NCBI RefSeq assembly: GCF_004362515.1
Contig: NZ_SNXU01000001.1
Coordinates: 6,820,001-6,884,000, forward strand
Length of the DNA stretch: 64,000 nucleotides
From: Actinokineospora alba
Lineage (GTDB): Bacteria; Actinomycetota; Actinomycetes; Mycobacteriales; Pseudonocardiaceae
Reading direction: 5' to 3'
A program made the translations under genes and the position numbers. Each line of letters begins with the position of its first letter. Position 1 is the first letter of the stretch. Shown one piece after another: positions 53,216 through 61,209 of the stretch. The notes under the pieces are model-generated. The model did no database searches. It saw only the letters and a program-made list of their open reading frames with translations, and was not told where the DNA came from.

Positions 53216-53584
53216 TCACCTGACCTTGTCGAGACGGGACAGCGGGCGCGGCACAGCAGTCGACGCGGTGACTCCGCTTGCTCCCGCGGCGATGGAAGAC
53301 GGCACGGCGGCCGGGCCAGTCCGCCCAGCGATCACCCGAACACCGCCGCCCTCTGCCGGACCAGCGAACTCGGTTGCCGGACGGGAGAACTCGGTTGCCG
53401 GACGGGAGAACTCGGCTGCCGGAAGGGGCAACTCGCCTACCGGAAGGGGGAACTCGGTTGCCGGAAGGGGCGACTCGGTTGCCGGAAGGGGGAACTCGGT
53501 TGCGAGAAGGGGCGACTCGGTTGCGGGAAGGGGCGACTCGCGAGTCGCTGGGGGTGCGGTGAGGCGAAGCGGCGCGGCGGTCAT
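53216..53584 (-). CDS. Repeat-encoded reading frame between azlC and azlD (doubtful)
   Basis: A 122-residue frame whose ATG overlaps the azlC stop (ATGA) and which ends four bases before the azlD start. Residues about 17-73 are seven-residue repeats of the type ESPLPAT/EFPLPAT, encoded by the 21-bp array. Because 21 is a multiple of three, all frames through the array stay open, so openness is weak evidence. The perfect fit between its neighbours is what makes it worth listing. Confidence 0.25.
   Translation of the reverse strand: MTAAPLRLTAPPATRESPLPATESPLLATEFPLPATESPLPATEFPLPVGELPLPAAEFSRPATEFSRPATEFAGPAEGGGVRVIAGRTGPAAVPSSIAAGASGVTASTAVPRPLSRLDKVR
53366..53548. repeat. 21-bp tandem repeat array, 8 units, in the azlC-azlD junction
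   Basis: Eight 21-bp units (53366, 53387, 53408, 53429, 53450, 53471, 53492, 53513), each like GACTCGGTTGCCGGAAGGGG with a variable first base, and a ninth partial unit ending in the perfect palindrome CGACTCGCGAGTCG (53534-53547). The same motif makes up the inverted arms at 575-711. Confidence 0.92.
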
Positions 53585-54267
53585 GCGGGCACCTCCACTT
53601 TCTTCCGTCGCGGCACCGCGAGCAGGCCGAGCAGCGACAGCAGGACCGGCACACCGGCGGGCAGGAACGGTGTGGTGGCCAGGGCGATCGCCGCGCCGAG
53701 CAGCGCGGGCCGCAGCGTGCCGCTGTCCTTGAGCGCGGGCAGGACCAGCGCGAGCATCACCGCGGGGAACACCGCGTCGAGGCCGAGCACGCCGGGGTCG
53801 CTGACGAGCTGACCGGCGAGCGCACCGCCGAGCACGCCCGCGTTCCAGGCGATGAACAGCGTGCCACTGCAGGCCCAGTAGGCCGCCCGAGCGCGGCGGG
53901 CGTCGGACTGGGCCAACGCGAACGCCACCGACTCGTCGACCAGCAGGTGGCTCCCCACGATCCGCGCGGGCCAACTCCGACCGATGAGGTCGCCGACCGC
54001 CAGGCCGAACGGCAGATGGCGGGCGTTGAGGATGAGACCGCCGAGGACCGCCGCGAGTGGACCCCCACCCGACGCGACCACGCCGACCGCGAGGTACTGC
54101 GAACCACCGGCGAAGATCAGGACCGACATCGCCACGGGCACCCACACCGGCGTCCCCGCGGCGACCGAGATGGCACCGAAGGACGCGCCGTTGACCGCCG
54201 CCGCCAGGGCGATCGCCAGCACGCCGCGCCACAGCTCGGCATCGAGTGTTCGCCATATCGAACGCAT
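53581..54267 (-). CDS. azlC: AzlC-type branched-chain amino acid permease
   Basis: A 228-residue protein with about seven membrane helices and the AzlC hallmarks AAAVNGASFGAISVAAG, FAGGSQYLAVGVVASGGG and ILNARHLPFGLAVGDLI. Exports branched-chain amino acids with AzlD. ATG at 54267 is within 50 bp of a divergent XRE-cupin gene. Two GTGTTCG-N6-CGAACRC sites flank the start, one overlapping its start codon. It sits between pdxS and pdxT, an insertion relative to the mycobacterial order. Confidence 0.88.
   Translation of the reverse strand: MRSIWRTLDAELWRGVLAIALAAAVNGASFGAISVAAGTPVWVPVAMSVLIFAGGSQYLAVGVVASGGGPLAAVLGGLILNARHLPFGLAVGDLIGRSWPARIVGSHLLVDESVAFALAQSDARRARAAYWACSGTLFIAWNAGVLGGALAGQLVSDPGVLGLDAVFPAVMLALVLPALKDSGTLRPALLGAAIALATTPFLPAGVPVLLSLLGLLAVPRRKKVEVPA
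54246..54265. promoter_or_regulatory. Operator site 1 (GTGTTCG-N6-CGAACGC)
   Basis: Inverted repeat with seven-base arms, one mismatch and a six-base spacer, overlapping the first codons of azlC. Occupation would block azlC initiation. The same pattern recurs 47 bp away at 54293. Confidence 0.55.
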
Positions 54268-54292
54268 GTGTCTTATCCTGAACATACGCGAC

Positions 54293-54312
54293 GTGTTCGT
54301 CAAGGCGAACAC
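54293..54312. promoter_or_regulatory. Operator site 2 (GTGTTCG-N6-CGAACAC)
   Basis: Perfect seven-base inverted repeat with a six-base spacer between azlC and the divergent XRE-cupin gene, 28-47 bp upstream of the latter. Same arms and spacing as site 1. Confidence 0.65.
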
Positions 54313-54339
54313 GACGACCGTCACACCGAACGGAGAGAG

Positions 54340-54897
54340 ATGGAGCAGCGCGGCGCGCCGTTGGAGGTCATCGCCTACTCGCTGCGGCGGGAGCGGGAGC
54401 GGATCGGCCTGTCCCTGTCGGAGCTGGCCAAACGCGCGGGCATCGCCAAGTCCACGCTGTCGCAGCTCGAAGCGGGTGCGGGCAACCCCAGCGTCGAGAC
54501 CCTGTGGGCACTCGGCGTGGCGCTCGACGTCCCGTTCAGCAGGCTGGTCGAGCCGCCCAAGCCGAAGGTCCAGGTGATCCGGGCGGGCGAAGGGCCGATT
54601 GTCTACTCCGAGCGTGCGGACTACACGGCGACGCTGCTGGCGTCCTGTCCCCCGCACGCGCGGCGCGACATCTACCTGATCACCGCCGAACCGGGCGGCA
54701 AGCGCGAGTCCGACCCGCACATGCCGGGCGTCATCGAGCACGTCGTGATCGCCTCGGGCCGGGCCCTGGTCGGCCTGACCGACGAGCCGATCGACATCGG
54801 ACCCGGGGACTACATCGCCTATCCGGGTGATCTTCCGCATGTGTTCGAAGCCCTCGAAGCGGGCACGACGGCCTGCATGGTCTCCGAGCACGTGTGA
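54340..54897 (+). CDS. XRE-cupin regulator, probable azlCD regulator
   Basis: A 185-residue protein: N-terminal XRE HTH (IGLSLSELAKRAGIAKSTLSQLEAG, residues 20-45) and a C-terminal cupin domain (PGVIEHVVIASGRALVGL, IDIGPGDYIAYPGDLPHVF), an arrangement that binds amino acids or other small ligands. Divergent from azlC with two like operator sites in the 72-bp gap, so it most likely controls azlCD and itself. ATG with AGAGAG just upstream. Confidence 0.88.
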   Translation: MEQRGAPLEVIAYSLRRERERIGLSLSELAKRAGIAKSTLSQLEAGAGNPSVETLWALGVALDVPFSRLVEPPKPKVQVIRAGEGPIVYSERADYTATLLASCPPHARRDIYLITAEPGGKRESDPHMPGVIEHVVIASGRALVGLTDEPIDIGPGDYIAYPGDLPHVFEALEAGTTACMVSEHV

Positions 54898-54924
54898 CGG
54901 GTGGCCCGATCTCCGGGCCACCCG
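54898..54924. terminator. Bidirectional terminator hairpin between XRE-cupin and pdxS
   Basis: CGGGTGGCCCG-ATCTC-CGGGCCACCCG is a perfect 11-bp stem starting right at the stop codon of the regulator gene and ending 10 bp before the pdxS stop. It serves two convergent transcripts. Confidence 0.75.
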
Positions 54925-54934
54925 CCGACGGAGA

Positions 54935-55846
54935 TCACCAGCCGCGCTGGGCCAGGCGGTGCGGCTCCGGAACTTCCTCGACGTTGATGCCGACCATGGC
55001 CTCGCCCAGACCGCGGGAGACCTTGGCGATCACGTCGGGGTCGTCGTGGAAGGTGGTGGCCTTCACGATGGCCTCGGCGCGCTGGGCCGGGTTGCCGGAC
55101 TTGAAGATGCCGGAGCCGACGAACACGCCCTCGGCGCCGAGCTGCATCATCATCGCGGCGTCGGCCGGGGTGGCGATGCCGCCCGCGGTGAACAGCACGA
55201 CCGGCAGCTTGCCCGCCTGGGCGACCTCGCGGACCAGCTCGTACGGCGCCTGCAGTTCCTTGGCCGCGACGTAGAGCTCGTCCTCGGCCAGGTTCTGCAG
55301 GCGGCGGATCTCGCCGAGGATCTTGCGCATGTGGGTGGTGGCGTTGGAGACGTCGCCGGTGCCCGCCTCGCCCTTGGAGCGGATCATCGCCGCGCCCTCG
55401 GTGATGCGGCGCAGGGCCTCGCCCAGGTTGGTCGCGCCACAGACGAAGGGCACGGTGAACTGCCACTTGTCGATGTGGTTGGCGTAGTCGGCCGGGGTGA
55501 GCACCTCGGACTCGTCGATGTAGTCGACACCGAGCGACTGCAGCACGCGGGCCTCGACGAAGTGGCCGATGCGGGCCTTGGCCATGACCGGGATCGAGAC
55601 GGCCTCGATGATGCCGTCGATCAGGTCGGGGTCGCTCATCCGGGCCACGCCGCCCTGCGCGCGGATGTCGGCCGGGACGCGCTCGAGCGCCATGACGGCC
55701 ACGGCGCCCGCGTCCTCGGCGATCTTGGCCTGCTTGGCGTCGACCACGTCCATGATCACGCCGCCCTTGAGCATCTCGGCCATACCGCGCTTCACGCGGG
55801 TGGTGCCGGTCTCGGCGACGGGAGTGGTGGTCTGTGCGTCGGACAC
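54935..55846 (-). CDS. pdxS: Pyridoxal 5'-phosphate synthase lyase subunit
   Basis: A 303-residue (beta/alpha)8 enzyme making PLP from ribose 5-phosphate, glyceraldehyde 3-phosphate and ammonia. MAEMLKGGVIMDVVDAKQAKIAEDAG, ERVPADIRAQGGVARMSDP with the catalytic Lys/Asp region, and the strongly conserved end GLGEAMVGINVEEV are seen. GTG at 55846 gives VSDAQTTTPVAETGTTRVKRG, like the short N-terminus of relatives. Divergent from the EF-G2 gene. Confidence 0.96.
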   Translation of the reverse strand: MSDAQTTTPVAETGTTRVKRGMAEMLKGGVIMDVVDAKQAKIAEDAGAVAVMALERVPADIRAQGGVARMSDPDLIDGIIEAVSIPVMAKARIGHFVEARVLQSLGVDYIDESEVLTPADYANHIDKWQFTVPFVCGATNLGEALRRITEGAAMIRSKGEAGTGDVSNATTHMRKILGEIRRLQNLAEDELYVAAKELQAPYELVREVAQAGKLPVVLFTAGGIATPADAAMMMQLGAEGVFVGSGIFKSGNPAQRAEAIVKATTFHDDPDVIAKVSRGLGEAMVGINVEEVPEPHRLAQRGW

Positions 55847-56070
55847 GATGTGGGGCCTTTCGAACGTCGGAGCTGGTGCTTTACCCAGACTACGTCCGAT
55901 GTGGCCCGCTCCCACATGCCAATCCCAGGCGATCTCGAAAGGCCACTTTCGCCCGCATGGCTGGCCAGTGGCCACATGGGGTTGTCCCGACCGGAGAACA
56001 GGTGTGAGATCGAACACAAAGTGCCGATCGGGAGCCCCGGCGGCTCCCCGACGAGTGGGAGGTGGGCGAC
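55847..56070. promoter_or_regulatory. 224-bp divergent promoter region of pdxS and the EF-G2 gene
   Basis: No gene is seen. GGGAGG eight bases before 56071 is the ribosome binding site of the EF-G2 gene; its ATG is preferred over a GTG at 56062. No operator-like palindrome stood out. Small ORFs here are shadows. Confidence 0.5.
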
Positions 56071-58176
56071 ATGGGAAGCAAGCACTCCGAGAACGGCCAA
56101 GCCGAGTCAGGTGTCGCGGCGGACGACCCGGCCAAGGTGCGCAACATCGTCCTCGTCGGTCCATCCGGCTCGGGCAAGACGACACTGACCGAGGCGCTGC
56201 TGACCGCGACCGGCGTGCTGCCGCGCGCGGGCTCGGTCACCGAGGGGACGACGGTGTGCGACCACGACCCGGCCGCGGTGCGCCAGCAGCGCTCGGTGGG
56301 CCTGGCGGTGGCGCCGTTCCTGCACGAGGGCATCAAGGTCAACCTGATCGACACCCCGGGATACGCCGACTTCGTCGGTGAGCTGCGCGCCGGTCTGCGC
56401 GCCGCCGACGCCGCCCTGTTCGTGGTGTGCGCGGCCGAGGGTGTGGACGCGGCCACCACCACGCTGTGGGCCGAGTGCGCCGCCGTCGGCATGCCGCGCG
56501 CTGTCGTGATCGCGCGCCTCGACCACCCGCGGGCGGACTTCGACGGCGAGTTGGCGCTGTGTCAGGCCGCGTTCGGCCCCAATGTCCTGCCGCTGTATTT
56601 GCCCACCGGCGACGACGGCCTGGTCGGGCTGATCACCCAGCGGGTGTTCGACGGCCACCCGCCCGCGGTCCGCGACGCCACCCAGGCCGAGCTCGAACAG
56701 GTCGCCGACGCCCGCGACGCGCTGCTCGAAGGGATCATCGCCGAGAGCGAGGACGAGTCCCTGATGGACCGCTACCTCGCGGGCGAGCCGATCGACACCG
56801 ACACGATCATCGCCGACTTGGAGACCGCCGTCGCCCGCGGCTCGTTTCATCCGGTGATCCCGTTCTGCGCCTATACCGGCGTCGGTATCCAACCCCTGCT
56901 TGAGGCTCTGACCAGGGCGTTCCCGTCGCCGCTCGAGCACCCGGTGCCGATGGTCACCGACCCGCATGGCAAGCCGCACGCTCCCCTGACCGCCGACCCG
57001 AACGGCCCGCTGGCCGCCGAGGTCGTCCGCACGGCCGTCGACTCCTACGTCGGCCGGGTGTCGCTGGTGCGGGTCTTCTCCGGCACGCTGCGCCCCGAGC
57101 GCCAGATTCACGTGTCCGGGCACGGCCTCGCCGACCGCGGCCACGACGACCACGACGTCGATGAACGCGTCGCCCACATCTACTCACCGCTCGGCGCGGG
57201 CCTCCGCGAAGTCCCCTACTGCGTCGCGGGCGACCTGTGCGCGCTGACGAAGGTCGGCTCGGCGGAGACCGGCGACACGGTGTCGGCGCCGGAGGACCCG
57301 ATCCTGATGCGGCCATGGCAGATGCCGGAACCGCTGCTGCCGGTGGCGGTGATCGCGAAGACCCGCAGCGACGAGGATGCCTTGGCGCGCAACCTGTCCA
57401 GGTTGGTCGCCGGTGATCCGACGCTGCGGATGGACCGCAACCCGGAGACCCACCAGCTGGTGCTGTGGTGCATGGGCGAGGCACACGCGGACGTCGTCCT
57501 GGCCCGGCTGCGCGCGGGCGGCGCGGACGTGGAGACCGAGCCGGTGAAGGTGTCGCTGCGGGAGACGTTCGCCGGGCCTTCGCGGGGACACGGGCGGCAT
57601 GTGAAGCAGTCCGGCGGGCACGGGCAGTACGCCGTGTGCGACATCGAGGTCGAGCCGCTGCCCACGGGGTCAGGGTTCGAGTTCGTGGACAAGGTGGTGG
57701 GTGGGGCGGTGCCGCACCAGTTCATCTCGTCGGTGGAGAAGGGCGTGCGGGCTCAGCTGGCCCGTGGCGTGCAAGGGCATCCGATGGTGGACATCCGGGT
57801 GACGCTGGTCGACGGCAAGGCGCACAGCGTGGACTCCTCGGATGCGGCTTTCCAGATGGCCGGGTCGCTGGCGTTGAAGGACGCCGCGTCGAACGGGCGG
57901 ATCTCGCTGCTGGAGCCGGTGGACACGGTGGAGATCCGGTTGCCGGACGAGCACCTGGGCACCGTGCTCGGCGACCTGTCGTCGCGGCGCGGCCGGGTCC
58001 TGGGCACGGAGTCGGACAGCGACGGGTACACGGTGATCCATTCCGAGGTGCCTGCCGCCGCTCTGCCCCGGTACCTGATCGAGCTGCGGTCGATGACGTC
58101 CGGCTCGGCCTCGTTCAGCCGGGGATTCGCGCGGTTCGACCCGGTGCCGGAGTCGCTGACGGCGCAGTTCGCCTGA
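56071..58176 (+). CDS. Elongation factor G-like protein EF-G2
   Basis: A 701-residue GTPase of the EF-G family. G1 is GPSGSGKTT instead of the usual AHVDAGKTT, G3 is DTPGYADF, and G4 is degenerate: ARLDHPRADFD where NKMD-like sequence is expected. Domains II-V follow, ending in DLSSRRGRVLGTESDSDGYTVIHSEVPAA. This is the EF-G2 class found beside a canonical fusA, with roles debated (ribosome recycling or stress). A complete canonical fusA is not in the window. Confidence 0.88.
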   Translation: MGSKHSENGQAESGVAADDPAKVRNIVLVGPSGSGKTTLTEALLTATGVLPRAGSVTEGTTVCDHDPAAVRQQRSVGLAVAPFLHEGIKVNLIDTPGYADFVGELRAGLRAADAALFVVCAAEGVDAATTTLWAECAAVGMPRAVVIARLDHPRADFDGELALCQAAFGPNVLPLYLPTGDDGLVGLITQRVFDGHPPAVRDATQAELEQVADARDALLEGIIAESEDESLMDRYLAGEPIDTDTIIADLETAVARGSFHPVIPFCAYTGVGIQPLLEALTRAFPSPLEHPVPMVTDPHGKPHAPLTADPNGPLAAEVVRTAVDSYVGRVSLVRVFSGTLRPERQIHVSGHGLADRGHDDHDVDERVAHIYSPLGAGLREVPYCVAGDLCALTKVGSAETGDTVSAPEDPILMRPWQMPEPLLPVAVIAKTRSDEDALARNLSRLVAGDPTLRMDRNPETHQLVLWCMGEAHADVVLARLRAGGADVETEPVKVSLRETFAGPSRGHGRHVKQSGGHGQYAVCDIEVEPLPTGSGFEFVDKVVGGAVPHQFISSVEKGVRAQLARGVQGHPMVDIRVTLVDGKAHSVDSSDAAFQMAGSLALKDAASNGRISLLEPVDTVEIRLPDEHLGTVLGDLSSRRGRVLGTESDSDGYTVIHSEVPAAALPRYLIELRSMTSGSASFSRGFARFDPVPESLTAQFA

Positions 58177-59151
58177 TCAGCGGACCGCGCGGAGCGTGCC
58201 GTCCCAGGTCGTCGCCGTCGGGAGGAGTTCGGCCAGCTGGACCGGGTACACGGTTTCCCCGGTCGCCTTGAGGTCCGTTGTGGACCACCAGCGGTGTTCG
58301 CCGATGGTGCGGGCCTCGAGGTCGGTGAATCCGACGGTGTCGATCTTCGCGTCTTCAGGCAGCCGCGCGAGGAAGAACCATTCCTCGCCGTCGTAGTTGC
58401 GGCCCTCGAAGCTGAACGCCACCCGCCTGCGCCACAGCGGGCCTTCCAGGACGTCCGGTTCGAGCTTGACCCCGGTCTCCTCGAACAGCTCCCGGGCCGC
58501 CGCCGTGCGCAGGTCCTCCCCCGGCTCGACGCCGCCGCCCGCGGTGAACCAGAACTTGTCCTCGGCGCGGTCGGGGTCGTGCCCGTGGAACAGCAGCACC
58601 CGGTCCTGGTCGTCCAGCAGGATCACCCGCGCTGACGGGCGCGGCCTGGGGAACTCGTCGAGGGTCGGTTCGGCGATCTCCAGGTAACCGGGCTCCGGTG
58701 CGGTGCCCGCGAGCTTGAACCACCGCACGACTCGCCGTCTGCGTTGGGTCAGGGTGTCCCGGACGGCGTCGCCGTGGACGCGGCGGGCGATGACCATGCG
58801 GTGTTCGGCGTCGATCAGTTCGGCGGCCAGGGCCAGGGCCAAGGCGGGACGGTCGACTTCGGCGAGGACCCTGGTGAGTTCGTTCTCGGCGGTCTCACGG
58901 TCGGCGCGGGCGGCCCGTTCGGCGCGTTCGGCCACCACCCGCAGGCGGTCGCCGAGGTCGTGGTCGACGACGCCGGACACCGCGCGGGCGACCACCGCTC
59001 TGCGCGCGAGGGCGGCGTCGAGGGCAGCCCAGGCCGCGTCGGTGCGCACGTGCAGCCGGTCCAGGCGGTTGGCGGTGCCGACGAACCAGACGCCGATGAC
59101 GACGACCAGCGACAGCACCACGACCAGCGTGGTGAGTTCCCAGCCGGTCAT
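58177..59151 (-). CDS. LemA-like N-terminal plus NUDIX hydrolase
   Basis: A 324-residue protein. Residues 1-130: one membrane helix (LTTLVVVLSLVVVIGVWFVG) and a coiled helical region (NRLDRLHVRTDAAWAALDAALARRAVV) like LemA. Residues about 165-324: NUDIX domain with box GGGVEPGEDLRTAAARELFEETGV and extra WRRRVAFSFEGRNYDGEEWFF. It hydrolyses nucleoside-diphosphate-linked compounds; substrate unknown. ATG overlaps the stop of pimA on the same strand (ATGA); corresponds by position to Rv2609c. Confidence 0.85.
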   Translation of the reverse strand: MTGWELTTLVVVLSLVVVIGVWFVGTANRLDRLHVRTDAAWAALDAALARRAVVARAVSGVVDHDLGDRLRVVAERAERAARADRETAENELTRVLAEVDRPALALALAAELIDAEHRMVIARRVHGDAVRDTLTQRRRRVVRWFKLAGTAPEPGYLEIAEPTLDEFPRPRPSARVILLDDQDRVLLFHGHDPDRAEDKFWFTAGGGVEPGEDLRTAAARELFEETGVKLEPDVLEGPLWRRRVAFSFEGRNYDGEEWFFLARLPEDAKIDTVGFTDLEARTIGEHRWWSTTDLKATGETVYPVQLAELLPTATTWDGTLRAVR

Positions 59152-60272
59152 GACACCTCGCCGACCTGCCGTGGGTTCGCCGCGACAGCCTGCTCATAGA
59201 CCCGCAGGACCTGGTTCGCCACGACCGACCAGTCGAACGCGGCCACCCGCCGCTCCCCCTCGGCCACCAGCGACGCCCGCCGCGACGGGTCGGTCAGGAC
59301 CGAGCGGAGGCCGTCGGCCAGGGACACGGGGTCGTTGACGGCGGTGAGCACCCCGGCCCGGCCGTCGTCGAGGACGCGGCGGAAGGCGTCGAGGTCGCTG
59401 GCGACCACGGCCGTCTCGGCGGACATCGCCTCGGTGAGGATGATGCCGAAGCTCTCGCCACCGGTGTTCGGCGCGCAGTACACGTCGACGCTGCGCAGCG
59501 CGCGGGCCTTGGTCTTGTCGTCGACCTGGCCGAGCAGGTCGAGCCTGCCCGCCAGCTCCGGACCGGCCATCCGGCGCAGTTCATCCTCGTCGCCGCGCCC
59601 CACCACGAGCAGCCGCACGTCCGGCAAATCCAAGTGCCGCATGGCATCGAGCAGCACCGGCATGCCCTTGCGCGGCTCGGTGTAGCGGCCGACGAAGCCG
59701 ATCGTGCCGCCCGCGCGCGGGTACCCGTCGAGCGGCTCGGCGTCGCGGAAGAAGGCGACGTCGACGCCGTTGGGGATCTCCACCGCGTCGCCGCCGAGGT
59801 GCTCCACCTGCACCCGCCGGGCCAGGGCCGACACGGCGATGCGCGCGGTGATCTTCTCCAGGAACGGCTGGAGCACCCCTTGGAACGCGCTGAGCGTGCG
59901 CGAGCGCGGGGTCGAAGTGTGGAAGGTCGCCACGATCGGGCCGTCGGCGATCATCAGCGCCAGCATCGCCAGGCTCGGCGCGGTCGGCTCGTGCAGGTGC
60001 AGGACGTCGAAGTCGTGGTCGCGGATCCAGCGGCGGACCCGGGCGTAGGACACCGGGCCGAACGACAGCCGGGCCACCGAGCCGTTGTACGGGATGCCGA
60101 CCGCGCGGCCCGCGGGCCGGACGAACTCGGGCAGCGGCGTGTCCTCGTCGGCGGGGGCCAGCACGTCGACCTCGTGGCCGAGGCCACGCAGCGCCCTGGC
60201 CAGGTCCACGACGTGGGCCTGCACTCCTCCGGGTACCTCGAAGGAGTACGGGCAGACAATCCCGATTCTCAA
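59148..60272 (-). CDS. pimA: Phosphatidylinositol alpha-mannosyltransferase
   Basis: A 374-residue GT4 glycosyltransferase adding the first mannose of phosphatidylinositol mannosides at the inner leaflet. MRIGIVCPYSFEVPGGVQAHV, the GDP-mannose region FVGRYTEPRKGMPVLLDA, and APNTGGESFGIILTEAM (E-x7-E) are as in PimA. Its stop overlaps the NUDIX gene start. Order pgsA-patA-pimA-NUDIX is conserved in mycobacteria. Confidence 0.92.
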   Translation of the reverse strand: MRIGIVCPYSFEVPGGVQAHVVDLARALRGLGHEVDVLAPADEDTPLPEFVRPAGRAVGIPYNGSVARLSFGPVSYARVRRWIRDHDFDVLHLHEPTAPSLAMLALMIADGPIVATFHTSTPRSRTLSAFQGVLQPFLEKITARIAVSALARRVQVEHLGGDAVEIPNGVDVAFFRDAEPLDGYPRAGGTIGFVGRYTEPRKGMPVLLDAMRHLDLPDVRLLVVGRGDEDELRRMAGPELAGRLDLLGQVDDKTKARALRSVDVYCAPNTGGESFGIILTEAMSAETAVVASDLDAFRRVLDDGRAGVLTAVNDPVSLADGLRSVLTDPSRRASLVAEGERRVAAFDWSVVANQVLRVYEQAVAANPRQVGEVS

Positions 60273-60297
60273 CTGACGGTCCTCACCAGGTGTGGAT

Positions 60298-61209
60298 CTA
60301 TTCGCGCAGCGCTTCCTGGCGGGTGGCCGAGAGGTCGGCGACCCACAGTTTCTGCAGCATGTGCCAGTCTGCGGGATGCGCGGCGATATCGGCGGCCAAA
60401 ACGTCGGCGAGGGCCTGCGTGGCGGCTTGGACGCCGTCGGCGCCGCTGACCCGGATCGGCGGGTGCAGCCGCAGCCCCCAGCCGTCCTCGGTGAACCACA
60501 GGCCCGCCGGGATCAGCGCCGCCCCGGTCTTGGCGGCCAGGTACGCCGGGCCCGCCGGCATCCGGGTCCGCTCGCCGAAGAAGGTCACCGGGACACCGGA
60601 CGGGGTCAGGTCGCGGTCGGCGAGCAGGCAGACGATCCCGTTGGCGCGCAAGCGTTCCGCGAGCACCTCCGACGGCGCCCGGTCGCCGCCGGACGCGGCG
60701 AGGATCTCGAAGCCGAGCGACTCGCGGAACGCGACGAACCGGTTGTAGAGCGACTCGGGCTTGAGCCGTTCGGCGACCGTAGCGAACTTGCCGTGCCTGC
60801 CGACGAGCCACACGCCCGCCGCGTCCCAGTTGCCCGAGTGCGGCAGCGCCAGGATCACGCCGTTGCCCTCGGCGAGGGCGGCGTCGAGGTTCTCCCGGCC
60901 GGTCATGTCAGCGTCGATCACGCGGTGGACCTCGGTGTGGTCCATCGACGGCAGCCGGAACGCCTCCATCCAGTACCGCGCGTACGAGCGCAGCGCCTGG
61001 CGGACCAGTTCATCGAGCTCCGACGGGCCTGCCTGCGGCACGACCCTGGCCAGGTTGGCCCGCAGCTGCCGGGTGCCCGGCCCCTCGCGGCGGGCGGCGA
61101 GGTCGGCGCCGAAGCGGAACAGCCCGCGCGCGACCCCCTCGGGCAGGACGCGGACCAGCCGCCATCCCGCGGCATAGCCCCAGTCCGCGAGGCGGTGGCC
61201 GAAACTCAT
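60298..61209 (-). CDS. Phosphatidylinositol mannoside acyltransferase (PatA-like)
   Basis: A 303-residue LpxL/HtrB-type acyltransferase acylating the mannose of PIM. ILALPHSGNWDAAGVWL holds the H-x4-D/E motif, GIVCLLADRDLTPSGVPVTFFGE and PAGPAYLAAKTGAALIP are typical. The ATG overlaps the pgsA stop (ATGA). Peripheral membrane protein of the cytoplasmic leaflet. Confidence 0.88.
   Translation of the reverse strand: MSFGHRLADWGYAAGWRLVRVLPEGVARGLFRFGADLAARREGPGTRQLRANLARVVPQAGPSELDELVRQALRSYARYWMEAFRLPSMDHTEVHRVIDADMTGRENLDAALAEGNGVILALPHSGNWDAAGVWLVGRHGKFATVAERLKPESLYNRFVAFRESLGFEILAASGGDRAPSEVLAERLRANGIVCLLADRDLTPSGVPVTFFGERTRMPAGPAYLAAKTGAALIPAGLWFTEDGWGLRLHPPIRVSGADGVQAATQALADVLAADIAAHPADWHMLQKLWVADLSATRQEALRE

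Noticed and set aside
53226..53732. Plus-strand repeat protein (NSVAGRGDS units) across the 21-bp array
   Set aside because: The array is open in several frames on both strands; only the minus-strand frame fits its neighbours, and even that is doubtful.
54246..54312. LexA boxes at azlC
   Set aside because: The arms are in the opposite order (GTGTTCG-N6-CGAACAC) with a six-base spacer, not TCGAAC-N4-GTTCGA.
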